Positions 1-9,369 of a DNA stretch of 64,000 nt are shown piece by piece (the stretch's first letter is position 1; every line of letters starts with the position of its first letter). The notes under the pieces are model-generated. The model was not told where the DNA came from, did not search any database, and saw only the letters and a list, made by a program, of their open reading frames with translations. Source of the stretch: Chloroflexota bacterium (GTDB taxonomy: Bacteria; Chloroflexota; Anaerolineae; Caldilineales; Caldilineaceae); contig BOKO01000007.1 in assembly GCA_016861025.1 (NCBI GenBank), forward strand, positions 1 through 64,000, written 5' to 3'. Both the position numbers and the translations under genes were made by a program.

Positions 1-111
1 ATAGAGCGCCTGCTGCCGAAACATATTCATGCTGTCACTGCCGATGGCTTCGAACTCAAGACCATTCTCTTTGTCTTGGCTTCCTCCATCTTTTCTATCT
101 TCCACCTATAG
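1..111 (+). CDS. C-terminal tail of a possible transposase (cut by window edge)
   Basis: An open frame runs from base 1 to a TAG at 109-111 and gives about 36 residues. The segment LPKHIHAVTADGFELK followed by a hydrophobic stretch resembles, from memory, the C-terminus of IS982-like DDE transposases. The short palindrome ACCTATAGGT lies just around the stop. Only the tail is visible, so neither the family nor whether the element is intact can be settled here. It could also be the end of an unrelated host gene. Confidence 0.35.
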   Translation: MERLLPKHIHAVTADGFELKTILFVLASSIFSIFHL

Positions 112-193
112 GTGGCAACTTAGGTTATTTATCATTATCGTAGCATAGACTGCCCTTGCAACGAAACAACTATCCATGCAATGATTTATTTGT

Positions 194-550
194 CTACTTG
201 CTCACCCAGACCGGTTCAGGATGGATGTCTGGTTCGGGACGCGGACCTGGGTCTGGTCGCCCGCTGCCTTCAAGCCGGCTGATGGCGCGCACGGTCATGT
301 CATGGTCACAGATGATCTGACAAGAGAGGCGGACGCCGCTCAGACCGCGTTCAGCCAGTTTGTTCTTCTCCGCCTCCGTCATCTTGTCCGGCTCTCCCTC
401 GATGAACTCGACGCGGCATGTTGTGCAGCGACAGTTGCCGCCGCAGGCATGAAGCTGATCGACGCCTGCTTCATCGATCAGCGCCAGTACAAGCCGTTTT
501 CCTTCGGGCGCTTCAAAGACGCCATAATTTTCCACAGTAAGTTTTGGCAT
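194..550 (-). CDS. 2Fe-2S ferredoxin, adrenodoxin/putidaredoxin-type spacing
   Basis: A 118-aa soluble electron carrier. Cys36, Cys42 and Cys45 (CGGNCRCTTC) plus Cys77 give the C-x5-C-x2-C...C pattern of vertebrate/bacterial-type [2Fe-2S] ferredoxins; Cys40 is an extra cysteine in the loop. The last 25 residues are proline-rich and not part of the fold. The start is supported by AAGGAGAAG just upstream on the minus strand. It is divergent from the DUF368 gene and has no adjacent oxygenase or reductase, so its redox partner is unknown. Confidence 0.85.
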   Translation of the reverse strand: MPKLTVENYGVFEAPEGKRLVLALIDEAGVDQLHACGGNCRCTTCRVEFIEGEPDKMTEAEKNKLAERGLSGVRLSCQIICDHDMTVRAISRLEGSGRPDPGPRPEPDIHPEPVWVSK

Positions 551-824
551 TGTCTTCTCCTTGCAACGATTGGGTCTGAATGGAATGACATGTCAAACAA
601 GAAATATCGTTTGGTTACATGCGCTGTACATATCAGCGCACGCTGTCGATTCTTGTAGATTCTTCTGCAAAGCGTTGTATGATTGTTCACATTTGGCTAA
701 AAAATATGGAGTGTTTTGAGGCGCTCCTGTTTGGCTGTTGCTTCAGCTATCGAGTATCGTTACGGATTGGCATTGTATCTGTGTGCACAATGTCGTCGAT
801 TGTTTAACAAAGAGAGAGTTTTGC

Positions 825-1802
825 ATGGAATCGTCGGTAGTCACCACACCTGAGTTTGTTACAGAACGCAAGAACGTCAAGGATTACGTCGGCGTCTACG
901 CTGCTGGTTTTGCCATGGGCAGCGCCGACGTCGTTCCGGGCGTCTCCGGCGGTACAGTCGCCTTTATCGTTGGCATCTATGAGGAATTGATCGGCAGTAT
1001 TCGCGCCATTGGGCGGCCGGTGTTCTGGAGCGCCGTGATTGGCATGCGCTGGCGCGACGCCCTTCGGCTCATTAACCTCTTGTTTCTTGTCACATTGGGC
1101 GCCGGCATTTTGAGTGCAATTCTGATCCTGGCGCCGGGCATCGAGTGGATGCTGATCAATCAACCAATTATCATTTGGAGTTTCTTTTTTGGGCTGGTGG
1201 TGGCGTCAATCACGGTGGTTGCCCCGCGTGTAAAGATATGGTCGATCAGCCGCTGGGTTGCGTTGGCGCTCGGCGCGGTCGGCGCCTATTTTCTGGTGGG
1301 TCTCGTCCCTGTGCAGACGCCAGAAACCTGGTGGTTTCTGATGCTGAGTGGCGCCATTGCTATCTGTGCGATGATCTTGCCCGGCATTTCCGGATCATTC
1401 ATCCTGGTTCTGCTTGGCAAATATCAGTTTTTCATCAACGCCGTCAATCAGCGTGATCTGGTAAGCATTGCGTTGGCCGGCATCGGCGCATTGATCGGTC
1501 TTGTCTCTTTTGCCCAGGTGCTTTCGTGGCTCTTTCGCCGATATCACGACCTCACTGTCGCCGCACTGACCGGCCTGATGATCGGCAGCCTGCGCAAGGT
1601 GTGGCCCTGGAAGGAGACGCTGCAAACCATGATTGATCGCCATGGCGTGGAAGTGCCGCTGGTTGAACGCAATATCATTCCGCCATTGATGGTTGGAAAC
1701 GCTTTCAACTTCGAGATTCTCTACGCATTGGCGGCGGCGCTGCTTGGCGTGGCAGTGGTGCTTCTGGTCGAACGGATTGCAATGGCGCGCAACAATCATT
1801 GA
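825..1802 (+). CDS. DUF368 polytopic membrane protein (PopT-like polyprenyl-phosphate transporter)
   Basis: A 325-aa protein with multiple hydrophobic segments. The hallmark DUF368 block is near the N-terminus (MGSADVVPGVSGGTVAF, followed by IVGIYEELI), and a related glycine-rich motif (MILPGISGSFILVLLGK) sits in the middle; the two repeat halves are typical of this family. DUF368 members are known as undecaprenyl-phosphate recycling transporters (PopT) in other bacteria; applying this here is inference. ATG 825 is chosen because a purine-rich AGAGAGAG lies 7-14 bases upstream, although an in-frame start at 738 exists. It faces the pantothenate kinase gene and shares a terminator hairpin with it. 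Confidence 0.85.
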   Translation: MESSVVTTPEFVTERKNVKDYVGVYAAGFAMGSADVVPGVSGGTVAFIVGIYEELIGSIRAIGRPVFWSAVIGMRWRDALRLINLLFLVTLGAGILSAILILAPGIEWMLINQPIIIWSFFFGLVVASITVVAPRVKIWSISRWVALALGAVGAYFLVGLVPVQTPETWWFLMLSGAIAICAMILPGISGSFILVLLGKYQFFINAVNQRDLVSIALAGIGALIGLVSFAQVLSWLFRRYHDLTVAALTGLMIGSLRKVWPWKETLQTMIDRHGVEVPLVERNIIPPLMVGNAFNFEILYALAAALLGVAVVLLVERIAMARNNH

Positions 1803-1831
1803 GCATCAGACAGGGATTGTTTCGGATCGGC

Positions 1832-1906
1832 AACAAAGGCATGAACGAATGAATGAGGGCGGCGCCGACGGCGGATCGCCCACCGTTCATTCGTTCATGC
1901 CTTGTT
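1832..1906. terminator. Inverted repeat between convergent genes, likely bidirectional terminator
   Basis: The arm AACAAAGGCATGAACGAATG (1832-1851) is matched by its reverse complement at about 1886-1906, with one extra A in the left arm. Inside it a second GGGCG/CGCCC pairing can form. It lies between two convergent stop codons. There is no long T tract, so Rho-independent action is uncertain. Confidence 0.6.
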
Positions 1907-1926
1907 AATGGCTCACGCTGCACAGG

Positions 1927-2805
1927 TCACCGGTCTGCCAACAACAGGGCGCCGATGGCGGTGGCGTAGCCAGGCAGGTCGACAACCTCCAGTTCGGCGG
2001 CGTAATATTCGCCGACCAATCCCACGATGTGACGAAAAGTCGCCATATCCATCATGTGCCCTGTAAGCACAACATGCTGGCAGCCGTGCGCGCGGGCAGC
2101 GTTGATTGTGATCAGCGCGATCGTTTGCGCGATCAAATTGACCAATGCCGCCGCCAGGTCCTCGCGGCTGACCTCCCCCTGAAAGCTGCGCCGGCCAAGT
2201 CGCCCGAAATTAACTGCCGTGGCATCGGCCGGCAGCGATCCGATCGGCCCGGTGATCACGTCAGCCAGGCTCAAATCCGCGCCATTGCGGTCGCCTGCCG
2301 CAGATAGCCGCTCGATCTCCAGCGGATCCATTGTGCCGAGAATCAACCGCGCCAGACCAAGCATGGTGCCGCCGCCGACCGCCGTGCCGGAAACATGAGC
2401 GTAGCGGTCACCCTGCGCCGTGATCAGCGCCGTCCCGGAGCCACAGCTTGCCACCATCACCAGATCGTTGCGGTTGACCTCAGCCGTCAACTCCAATAAC
2501 GCCTGCCCGCCGCGCCCGATCGCCTGCACTTCGTTGATCTTGACCACTTCGGCGTCCCCAATCCTGTCGGGAAGCACGCGGTGGCGACCGCCGGTCACCG
2601 CCAGCCGCGGCAAGTCAGCCAGGTCGATGTCTCGCTCCGCCAACAGCGTGCGCACACTCGCTTCGTCGGGATCGCGCAGATAGGGCTGGCTCCACGTCAA
2701 CAGCTCACCCTTGTGTAGCACGGCGACATCGGTGTTGCTGATGCCAAAGTCGATGGCAGCGACAGGTTTGTGAGATTGGCTAAATAAATTGGCTAAAGGA
2801 TGCAT
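1927..2805 (-). CDS. coaW: Type II pantothenate kinase
   Basis: A 292-aa kinase of the actin/hexokinase-like (ASKHA) fold, expected to phosphorylate pantothenate in the first step of coenzyme A synthesis. The N-terminal phosphate-binding block is AAIDFGISNTDVAVL (about residues 16-30). The middle contains NEVQAIGRG and VASCGSGTALI, and the family signature HVSGTAVGGGTMLGLARLILG is intact. The length fits the bacterial type II enzymes. The start is preceded by GAGAGAAG. Type II enzymes are generally not feedback-inhibited by CoA as type I enzymes are, but that is family knowledge. It stands alone. Confidence 0.85.
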   Translation of the reverse strand: MHPLANLFSQSHKPVAAIDFGISNTDVAVLHKGELLTWSQPYLRDPDEASVRTLLAERDIDLADLPRLAVTGGRHRVLPDRIGDAEVVKINEVQAIGRGGQALLELTAEVNRNDLVMVASCGSGTALITAQGDRYAHVSGTAVGGGTMLGLARLILGTMDPLEIERLSAAGDRNGADLSLADVITGPIGSLPADATAVNFGRLGRRSFQGEVSREDLAAALVNLIAQTIALITINAARAHGCQHVVLTGHMMDMATFRHIVGLVGEYYAAELEVVDLPGYATAIGALLLADR

Positions 2806-2878
2806 ATCATTCTTCTCTCGATCTGGATTGTAAGCGTCGCTAAGATTCGCAACAAAAGCATGGTGAATAAGCCTGAAC

Positions 2879-4576
2879 TCACCTGCGCAACAGGAAGTCT
2901 ACGATTAATCCATGGACAACCTGCTCCACTTGCGAACGATCGTCGGTGAAGATGGGGGCGTCAGATGGCGGCAATGCCTGGCGAGTGTGCAGGGCGGCGG
3001 TGTTGACGAAGGCGATAAACTCGGCTGGCAATGTATCCGGCAGCGCAGCAATGTTGGCCTCGAATTGCGCCAACGTTGTGGGGTGTTTTGTCGCCACGAC
3101 CAGCGAGTTGGCGAGTGTGGCTGGCGGGCCCGGCTCATCGACGATGAAGACGCTTGGAAAAACCTGCTGCATGGTGGCAGACATCGCATCGACTAGCGCG
3201 TAGTTGACATCGCTGCGCCCGACATTGACAGCGACAACGCCGTTGTCGGTCAGATGGTCGCGCACAAGCTCGAAAAACTCGACGGTTGTCAGGTGAAAGG
3301 GGATGTACGGTGGCCGGTACGCGTCAATGGCAATCACATCGAAGCGCGCTTCGACAGGTTGCTGCGCCAGCCAACGCCGACCATCCGCCGCCACCGGCGT
3401 GTAGTTCGGCCACATCGCCGCAAAATACTCCTCGCCGACGCGCAGAATCTCTGGATCCAACTCAACGCCTGTGATCGCAACAGGCCCATAGATCTCCGTG
3501 TACAGTCCGGCCACCGTCCCTGCCGCCGCGCCTATCAGGAGAAGATTGGAGATTGGGGATTGGAGACTGGAAATTTGTGAGTTTGATTTTCCAATCTCCA
3601 ATTTCCAATTTCCTGAACGCTCAATCGCTGTGTTGCTAAACAACGGCGCCAACAAAAAATAATCCCAGATTCCCTGGCTGAGCAATGAGTCGGGGTGATA
3701 AACGCTGTGGATGCCGATGCCATCGTTGAGCTTAAGATGGCGTTCACTGCCCCATTGGCGCACGGCAATGTAATTGAAGGCGCTCTCATCTTCATAGATG
3801 ATCTCGCCGCTGCGTCCATCATCCCAGGCGGCGCGCACACCATGTGGCTGAAGCAACAGCGCCATTGCCAGCACGCCGAGCATCGCAGTCAGCGGTATCC
3901 AGCGATGGGGTCGGTGCAACGCGCTGAGCGTCACGACCACGAGCAGCAGCAGCGCCAGCAAATAGAAAGTCCACCGCGTGCCAAAGGTGGGGATGAGCCA
4001 TAACACGGGCAGAAATGCACCGATCAGACTACCGGCCGTGGCGGCAGCGGAAAGGCGACCGGCGGTCTGGCCGAGATTGGAGATTGGAGATTGGAGATTG
4101 GGGGATTGGGAGAGATAGGAAGAGAGGGTGTTGACTTTTTGCGTGTCGCGCTGCGTTTCTTGCCTTTCTTCCATCGCAAGACGGACGGCCCACGGAGTTG
4201 CCGTGCCCAGCAGCACAGCGGGAATGGCGAAGAGCAAGCCAACCGCGATCAGGGCGCCAAGCAGCAGTCCGGGTGCGAAGTCAACAAGTCCTGCGGAAGC
4301 CAGCCGCAGCACCGGTGCACTCAACAGCGGCACGAGCGCCACACCGACTGCGCCTATTGTGAGGGTCAACTCCAGCGCAGGACGGCGCGGGTAGCGGTCG
4401 GCAAGCCAGCCGCCCAGCCAGGCGCCGACAGCCAAACTCAATAGGATCAGACCGATGATCGCCGCCCACACGATCTGGCTGTTGCCGAAAGCTGGCTCCA
4501 GCAATCGCGAGGCGCTCAGTTCCATGCCAAGCGTGACCAGTCCGGCTGTGAAGACAAGAAGATAGAGAGGTCGCAT
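2879..4576 (-). CDS. Membrane-fused spermidine-synthase-like methyltransferase-fold protein
   Basis: A 565-aa protein. The N-terminal ~240 residues carry several membrane segments of the transporter-like module often fused to polyamine synthases; the C-terminal half is a spermidine-synthase/SAM-type Rossmann domain (LLLIGAAAGTVAGLY, then TGVELDPEI, then FDVIAIDAY). Two stretches look foreign: about residues 145-168 and 321-345 read as repeats of QSPNLQSPISNL type and are encoded by AGATTGG repeats (see the repeat entries). Both insertions keep the frame. The substrate is unknown; many such fusions are not proven aminopropyltransferases. It overlaps no neighbour and precedes (convergently) no partner gene. 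Confidence 0.75.
   Translation of the reverse strand: MRPLYLLVFTAGLVTLGMELSASRLLEPAFGNSQIVWAAIIGLILLSLAVGAWLGGWLADRYPRRPALELTLTIGAVGVALVPLLSAPVLRLASAGLVDFAPGLLLGALIAVGLLFAIPAVLLGTATPWAVRLAMEERQETQRDTQKVNTLSSYLSQSPNLQSPISNLGQTAGRLSAAATAGSLIGAFLPVLWLIPTFGTRWTFYLLALLLLVVVTLSALHRPHRWIPLTAMLGVLAMALLLQPHGVRAAWDDGRSGEIIYEDESAFNYIAVRQWGSERHLKLNDGIGIHSVYHPDSLLSQGIWDYFLLAPLFSNTAIERSGNWKLEIGKSNSQISSLQSPISNLLLIGAAAGTVAGLYTEIYGPVAITGVELDPEILRVGEEYFAAMWPNYTPVAADGRRWLAQQPVEARFDVIAIDAYRPPYIPFHLTTVEFFELVRDHLTDNGVVAVNVGRSDVNYALVDAMSATMQQVFPSVFIVDEPGPPATLANSLVVATKHPTTLAQFEANIAALPDTLPAEFIAFVNTAALHTRQALPPSDAPIFTDDRSQVEQVVHGLIVDFLLRR
3541..3612. repeat. AGATTGG-type inverted repeat inserted within a coding region
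   Basis: Units such as GGAGATTGGGGATTGGAGA on the left are followed by CCAATCTCCAATTTCCAATT on the right, forming an imperfect inverted repeat around a short AT-rich centre. It lies inside the spermidine-synthase-like gene and preserves the frame. The same unit recurs at 4075-4109, 21367-21451, 39107-39182 and 42317-42427. Confidence 0.8.
4075..4109. repeat. AGATTGG direct tandem repeat within a coding region
   Basis: Consecutive copies of GGAGATT and GGAGATTGGG occur here without a clear opposite arm. They encode the NLQSPISNL-type segment of the membrane-fused spermidine-synthase-like protein, in the cytosolic linker between membrane segments. Confidence 0.75.
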
Positions 4577-4597
4577 AATAGCTGTATTGTAGCACGA

Positions 4598-5059
4598 CTA
4601 GGGAAACTGACCGCCGATCCACCATGCCAGGCTGGCCGCCAGCAAGAACGCTATGCCCAAGAAACCGGTGATAGCGGGCAATATCCACAACGGCGGCAGG
4701 CTAAATGACGATGCAATCCGGGCGTGATCTGGGCGCTCCGGATCGTAGACGACAGGGACGCTTTGATCGACTGCGTAGGCTGGCGGATCGCTGCCTTCGG
4801 CGAGCTCCACCGAGTGACGGGCGCCGTCCGGCAATCTGAACGTTATCACTGGATGGTAAAAGACATCGCCGTTGGCAGTAACGCGTGTGGTCAACGCTGT
4901 TACTGCGCCAGTTGTGCGCACTTCACGCAGATACAAACCAACAACCTGACCGCCGGCGACCACAGCCACTGTCAGCATCAACAAAGCAATGCAGACAAAA
5001 AGCAACGCGATCAACTTCTCTGGCGATAGGTTTGATTTGCGAACGGTGGGTCTGGTCAT
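4598..5059 (-). CDS. DUF3592 membrane protein
   Basis: A 153-aa protein with one hydrophobic segment near the N-terminus (IALLFVCIALLMLTVAVVAG), a beta-rich soluble middle containing FYHPVITFRLPDG and VPVVYDPERPDHARI, and a second membrane segment near the C-terminus. The pair of phrases around 'P.v.Y.P.nP..A.i' is the DUF3592 signature. Function is unknown for the family. ATG 5059 is preferred; a GTG at 5077 extends the frame by six residues without a better ribosome site. It lies 21 bases upstream of the spermidine-synthase-like gene on the same strand, so the two may be co-transcribed. Confidence 0.7.
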   Translation of the reverse strand: MTRPTVRKSNLSPEKLIALLFVCIALLMLTVAVVAGGQVVGLYLREVRTTGAVTALTTRVTANGDVFYHPVITFRLPDGARHSVELAEGSDPPAYAVDQSVPVVYDPERPDHARIASSFSLPPLWILPAITGFLGIAFLLAASLAWWIGGQFP

Positions 5060-5225
5060 TGCAACAGTGCATCTCACAGAGTAAATGCGCAGGCGAATTG
5101 TTCTTTCTGCCAGTAATTACAAAGCAATGATACAATGCAATCGTAGCACCATTTCGCAAGGCAAACGAAAGGACATCGTCGCCGAACGCGCGTTGAATTC
5201 ATCAATCTTCAGAATCGAGCGGATC

Positions 5226-5780
5226 ATGCATTGGATGAACGAGCCACAACGTTGGCAACACACCGAACAAGCGATCTCTGTCCACGTCGAGCCGGGCACC
5301 GATTTCTGGCGCAAAACGCACTACGGTTTTATCCGTGACAACGGCCATGTTTACGGCGCGCAGGTCAGCGGGGACTTCATGGCTGAGGTCAAGGTCTCCG
5401 GCGCCTACCGCGATCTCTACGACCAGGCCGGCTTAATGGTGCGCATCGACGCCGAACACTGGATCAAGACCGGCATCGAGTTCGTCCACGGCGTGCAATA
5501 TGTCAGCGCCGTCGTCACCAACGACTTTTCCGACTGGTCGGTGGCGCCGCTGCCACAGAATCCGGCCTCGATCTGGCTGCGGCTGATTCGCAAAGCCGAG
5601 GCAGTGGAGATTTTCTACTCGCTCGACGGCGAGCACTTCACGCTGCTGCGCATCGCCTATCTGCTGCCGAGCGCCGAAGCGCTGGTCGGCGTGATGTGCG
5701 CGGCGCCTGATGGCGGCGGCTTTGACGTTGTTTTCGAGCACTTCTCCGTGCAGCCATTGACCGAAACTGAGGTGCACTGA
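5226..5780 (+). CDS. DUF1349 (concanavalin-like) protein
   Basis: A 184-aa protein of the DUF1349 family, a lectin-like beta-sandwich. Recognisable blocks are FWRKTHYGFIRDNGHVYG, YDQAGLMVRIDAEHWIKTGIE, and SDWSVAPL, and the length fits a single complete domain. No signal peptide is seen, so it is probably cytoplasmic. The start at 5226 is chosen at MHWMNEP, where similarity begins; the frame stays open upstream to 5085. Its TGA overlaps the ATG of the next gene by one base, implying translational coupling. Confidence 0.8.
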   Translation: MHWMNEPQRWQHTEQAISVHVEPGTDFWRKTHYGFIRDNGHVYGAQVSGDFMAEVKVSGAYRDLYDQAGLMVRIDAEHWIKTGIEFVHGVQYVSAVVTNDFSDWSVAPLPQNPASIWLRLIRKAEAVEIFYSLDGEHFTLLRIAYLLPSAEALVGVMCAAPDGGGFDVVFEHFSVQPLTETEVH

Positions 5781-6502
5781 TGGCGCGCAAAACAGTTCCC
5801 GCCGGCGTCTGTGCGTTTTGCGAACGCGAAGTCGCCGCTGCCGGCATGACCAAACATCTGGCGACCTGTGCAGCGCGCCAGGCTGCGATCGACAAAGCCG
5901 AAGCCAGCAAACGCAAGCCGCAGCCGCTCTATCACCTGGTCGTGCGCGACGCCGTCGATGGAACGTACTGGCTACATCTGGAAGTGGCGGGCAGCGCGAC
6001 GTTGCAAGATCTGGACGTCTACTTGCGGGCGATTTGGGTCGATTGCTGCGGTCATATCAGCCACTTTGTCTTCGGGACAACGCGCTATCAGGAGCTGATC
6101 GACGGCTTTTTTGCGCTGGGCGACCAGAAGAGCATCACGACAAAGGCGGTGGATGTGCTGCGCGCCGGTCTCAAGGGCAAATATGAATATGACTTCGGTT
6201 CGCCAACCGAACTCAAGATCGAGGTGATCGCCGAACGCACAGGCAAACCGCTCACCACCAAGCCGGTGACGCTGCTGGCGCGCAACCTTATGCCAGCCCA
6301 GGTCTGCGTTGAGTGCGGCGAACCGGCGACGCACATTTGCATGCAATGCTATTACGAGCAGGGTGAGCCAGGCTGCTATCTCTGCGCCGCGCACGCCCGC
6401 ACACACGGCTGCACGCTCTACGGCGGACCCAAGCGCCGTTACAACTCGCCGCGCACCGGCCGCTGCAAATATGATGGCCCTGCCAAACCGCCTTATTCCT
6501 GA
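5780..6502 (+). CDS. pRiA4b ORF-3-like protein with terminal zinc-binding motifs
   Basis: A 240-aa protein. The centre (YHLVVRDAVDGTYWLHLEV, then ATLQDLDVYLRAIWVDCCGHISHF) matches the plasmid pRiA4b ORF-3 family, whose role is unknown. The N-terminus has a C2HC-like zinc site (Cys11, Cys14, His26, Cys30), and the C-terminus has a B-box-like cluster (CVECG, CMQCYY, CYLCAAH and a later HGC). The combination suggests nucleic-acid or protein binding. It is translationally coupled to the DUF1349 gene, so the two products probably act together. Confidence 0.7.
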   Translation: MARKTVPAGVCAFCEREVAAAGMTKHLATCAARQAAIDKAEASKRKPQPLYHLVVRDAVDGTYWLHLEVAGSATLQDLDVYLRAIWVDCCGHISHFVFGTTRYQELIDGFFALGDQKSITTKAVDVLRAGLKGKYEYDFGSPTELKIEVIAERTGKPLTTKPVTLLARNLMPAQVCVECGEPATHICMQCYYEQGEPGCYLCAAHARTHGCTLYGGPKRRYNSPRTGRCKYDGPAKPPYS

Positions 6503-6551
6503 TTCCGGGAAAAAGCCGTGCCAACATGATCCAGCTATGCCAACCGAAGAT

Positions 6552-7151
6552 TCAATTGGTGGTGGCCTGCTTCTGCTTATACGCCAGCTTGAGCGGCTGC
6601 CACTCGCTCCACTTGAGCAGGCTGTTCCAACCAGCCGGGCGCGCCAATGGATGCAGTGAAGTCTGTGGACTATCAACCAGGTTCATCATCACCGCCACTT
6701 CGTCGCAGCGATGGAACTTGGGGCAATAGATGCACGCCTGCCAGATTTTGGGGCTGATGCTCCAGCGGTCGACCAGCTCAAAGCCCAGCCGCACGAAGAA
6801 ATTCTCACGCAGAGTCAGCGCGCAGATTTGGTGATAGCCGCGCTGTCGCGCCAGTTGCACAAGATGGTTGACGACATGCCCGCCCAGCCCCTGACCCTGC
6901 TGGCTTGGATGCACCGCCAGTGAACGCAGTTCCACCAGCGTATCGGTCAACGGCACAAGCGCGCCGCATGCCAGAATTGGCGGCGCGTCCTTGTCTGCGC
7001 CAGGATCGACCGCGACTAACCAGTCCGCCAGCGTCTGACGCACGCTCTCCTCGGTGCGCGGCAACATGACATTTTCGGCGGCGAATAAATTCACCAGTTC
7101 GGTGATCGGGAGCACATGGGCTTCTTCAGCCGGTTGAATGATGATCGGCAT
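6552..7151 (-). CDS. N-acetylglutamate synthase-like GNAT acetyltransferase
   Basis: A 199-aa GNAT-fold enzyme expected to acetylate glutamate with acetyl-CoA, the first committed step of arginine synthesis. The acetyl-CoA loop reads VHPSQQGQGLGGHVV, preceded by ELRSLAV, and the C-terminal part has NFFVRLGFE, as in short bacterial N-acetylglutamate synthases. A cysteine/histidine cluster (ACIYCPKFHRC) follows. ATG 7151 is preferred over the longer frame because TGAGGA lies about nine bases upstream. As the last gene of the argC-argB-argD operon, its role in arginine synthesis is strongly suggested by context. Confidence 0.8.
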   Translation of the reverse strand: MPIIIQPAEEAHVLPITELVNLFAAENVMLPRTEESVRQTLADWLVAVDPGADKDAPPILACGALVPLTDTLVELRSLAVHPSQQGQGLGGHVVNHLVQLARQRGYHQICALTLRENFFVRLGFELVDRWSISPKIWQACIYCPKFHRCDEVAVMMNLVDSPQTSLHPLARPAGWNSLLKWSEWQPLKLAYKQKQATTN

Positions 7152-7177
7152 GTCGGCAATCCTCACAGTCGTAAAAG

Positions 7178-7199
7178 GTAAAACGATTTTCAAATCGTT

Positions 7200-7203
<4 letters not shown>
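7178..7203. repeat. Perfect 12-bp palindrome spanning the argD stop codon
   Basis: GTAAAACGATTT (7178-7189) and AAATCGTTTTAC (7192-7203) are perfect inverted copies separated by two bases. The right arm covers the argD stop codon, and the palindrome sits in the 48-base gap before the acetyltransferase start. It could be an mRNA stem that tunes expression of the last gene, or a protein-binding site; it does not match the usual ArgR box. Confidence 0.6.
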
Positions 7204-8426
<1,223 letters not shown>

Positions 8427-8514
8427 TCCCCTTCTCCTTTTGCCCCTTCAGCCGCTGCAATTGCTTAGCCGGTCGCCATAGCCCGTACCTCATTTCGACG
8501 CGCCCCGAACCATC

Positions 8515-8559
8515 ATCAGCCACTTCACAATTCACAACTCGCAATTCACGATTCACGAT
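8515..8559. repeat. Short tandem repeat of ATTCACGA/ATTCACAA units
   Basis: Five or so imperfect eight- to nine-base units (CACAATTCACAACTCGC, ATTCACGATTCACGATTC) lie in the argB-argD gap. No gene is visible in the 133-base gap besides the argD ribosome site. Confidence 0.65.
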
Positions 8560-9348
8560 TCATCGACTACCAATCACCCCAGTCCCCGTCCCATCCTGCA
8601 CGCCGGCCAGGTTGGTGATCACCGCTTGCGCCACGCCGTTACGCACAGCTTCGATGGCGCTGCGCACCTTGGGGATCATGCCGCCGAAGATGATGCCCTC
8701 CTCGATCCACTGCTCCGCCTGCTGCGCGGTCACGGCGCGCACGACGCGATCCGCGACCAGAATGCCGGGCACGTTGCTGATGAAAACCAGCTTGATCGCG
8801 CCCAGTTTGGCGGCAATCGCGGTGGCGGCGTGGTCGGCGTTGACGTTGTAGCTCAGCGCGTCGAGCGCGCCAAAGCTCACTGGACTGACGACCGGCACGA
8901 TGTCGGCGGCGATCAGCGCGCGCAGCAGATGATCGTCGACATCCTGCACCTCGCCGACGCGGCCAAGGTCGCCGAGCGGATGCCACATCTTCTCGACATA
9001 GATCGTGCCGTCATCGACGCCGCTGACGCCCGCGGCGCGGATATGTGCGTTGACAAGCGTGCGCACGATGCGTTTGTTCATCAGCCCGCTCAGCACCATC
9101 TCGACCACCTCCATGCTGGCGTCGTCGGTGACGCGCAAGCCTTCGACGCGGCGCTCTTGCAAGCCGAGCTTCGCCTGCAGATCGGTGACTGCTTTGCCGC
9201 CGCCATGCACGATGACCGGATGGTGACCCTCGGCGCGCACCGCGGCCACAGCATTTGCCAGCCCGTAGAGAAAATCAGGGTCGTCCAGCTCATTGCCGCC
9301 GACCTTCAACACGACAATGTAGCGATCGTTGGCGTCCTCAGTGTCCAT
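8560..9348 (-). CDS. argB: Acetylglutamate kinase
   Basis: A 262-aa amino-acid kinase phosphorylating N-acetylglutamate in arginine synthesis. The N-terminal VVLKVGGNELDD, the HPVIVHGGGKAV glycine loop, the RVTDDASMEVVEMVLSG block and the C-terminal GGMIPKVRSAIEAV are all present. Length matches the standard enzyme. No extended N-terminal helix of the arginine-inhibited hexameric type is apparent, so feedback control may be weak or different. It starts 21 bases after argC with a GCGAGGAAC ribosome site. Confidence 0.92.
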   Translation of the reverse strand: MDTEDANDRYIVVLKVGGNELDDPDFLYGLANAVAAVRAEGHHPVIVHGGGKAVTDLQAKLGLQERRVEGLRVTDDASMEVVEMVLSGLMNKRIVRTLVNAHIRAAGVSGVDDGTIYVEKMWHPLGDLGRVGEVQDVDDHLLRALIAADIVPVVSPVSFGALDALSYNVNADHAATAIAAKLGAIKLVFISNVPGILVADRVVRAVTAQQAEQWIEEGIIFGGMIPKVRSAIEAVRNGVAQAVITNLAGVQDGTGTGVIGSR

Positions 9349-9369
9349 ACGTTCCTCGCAAAAGAAGTG

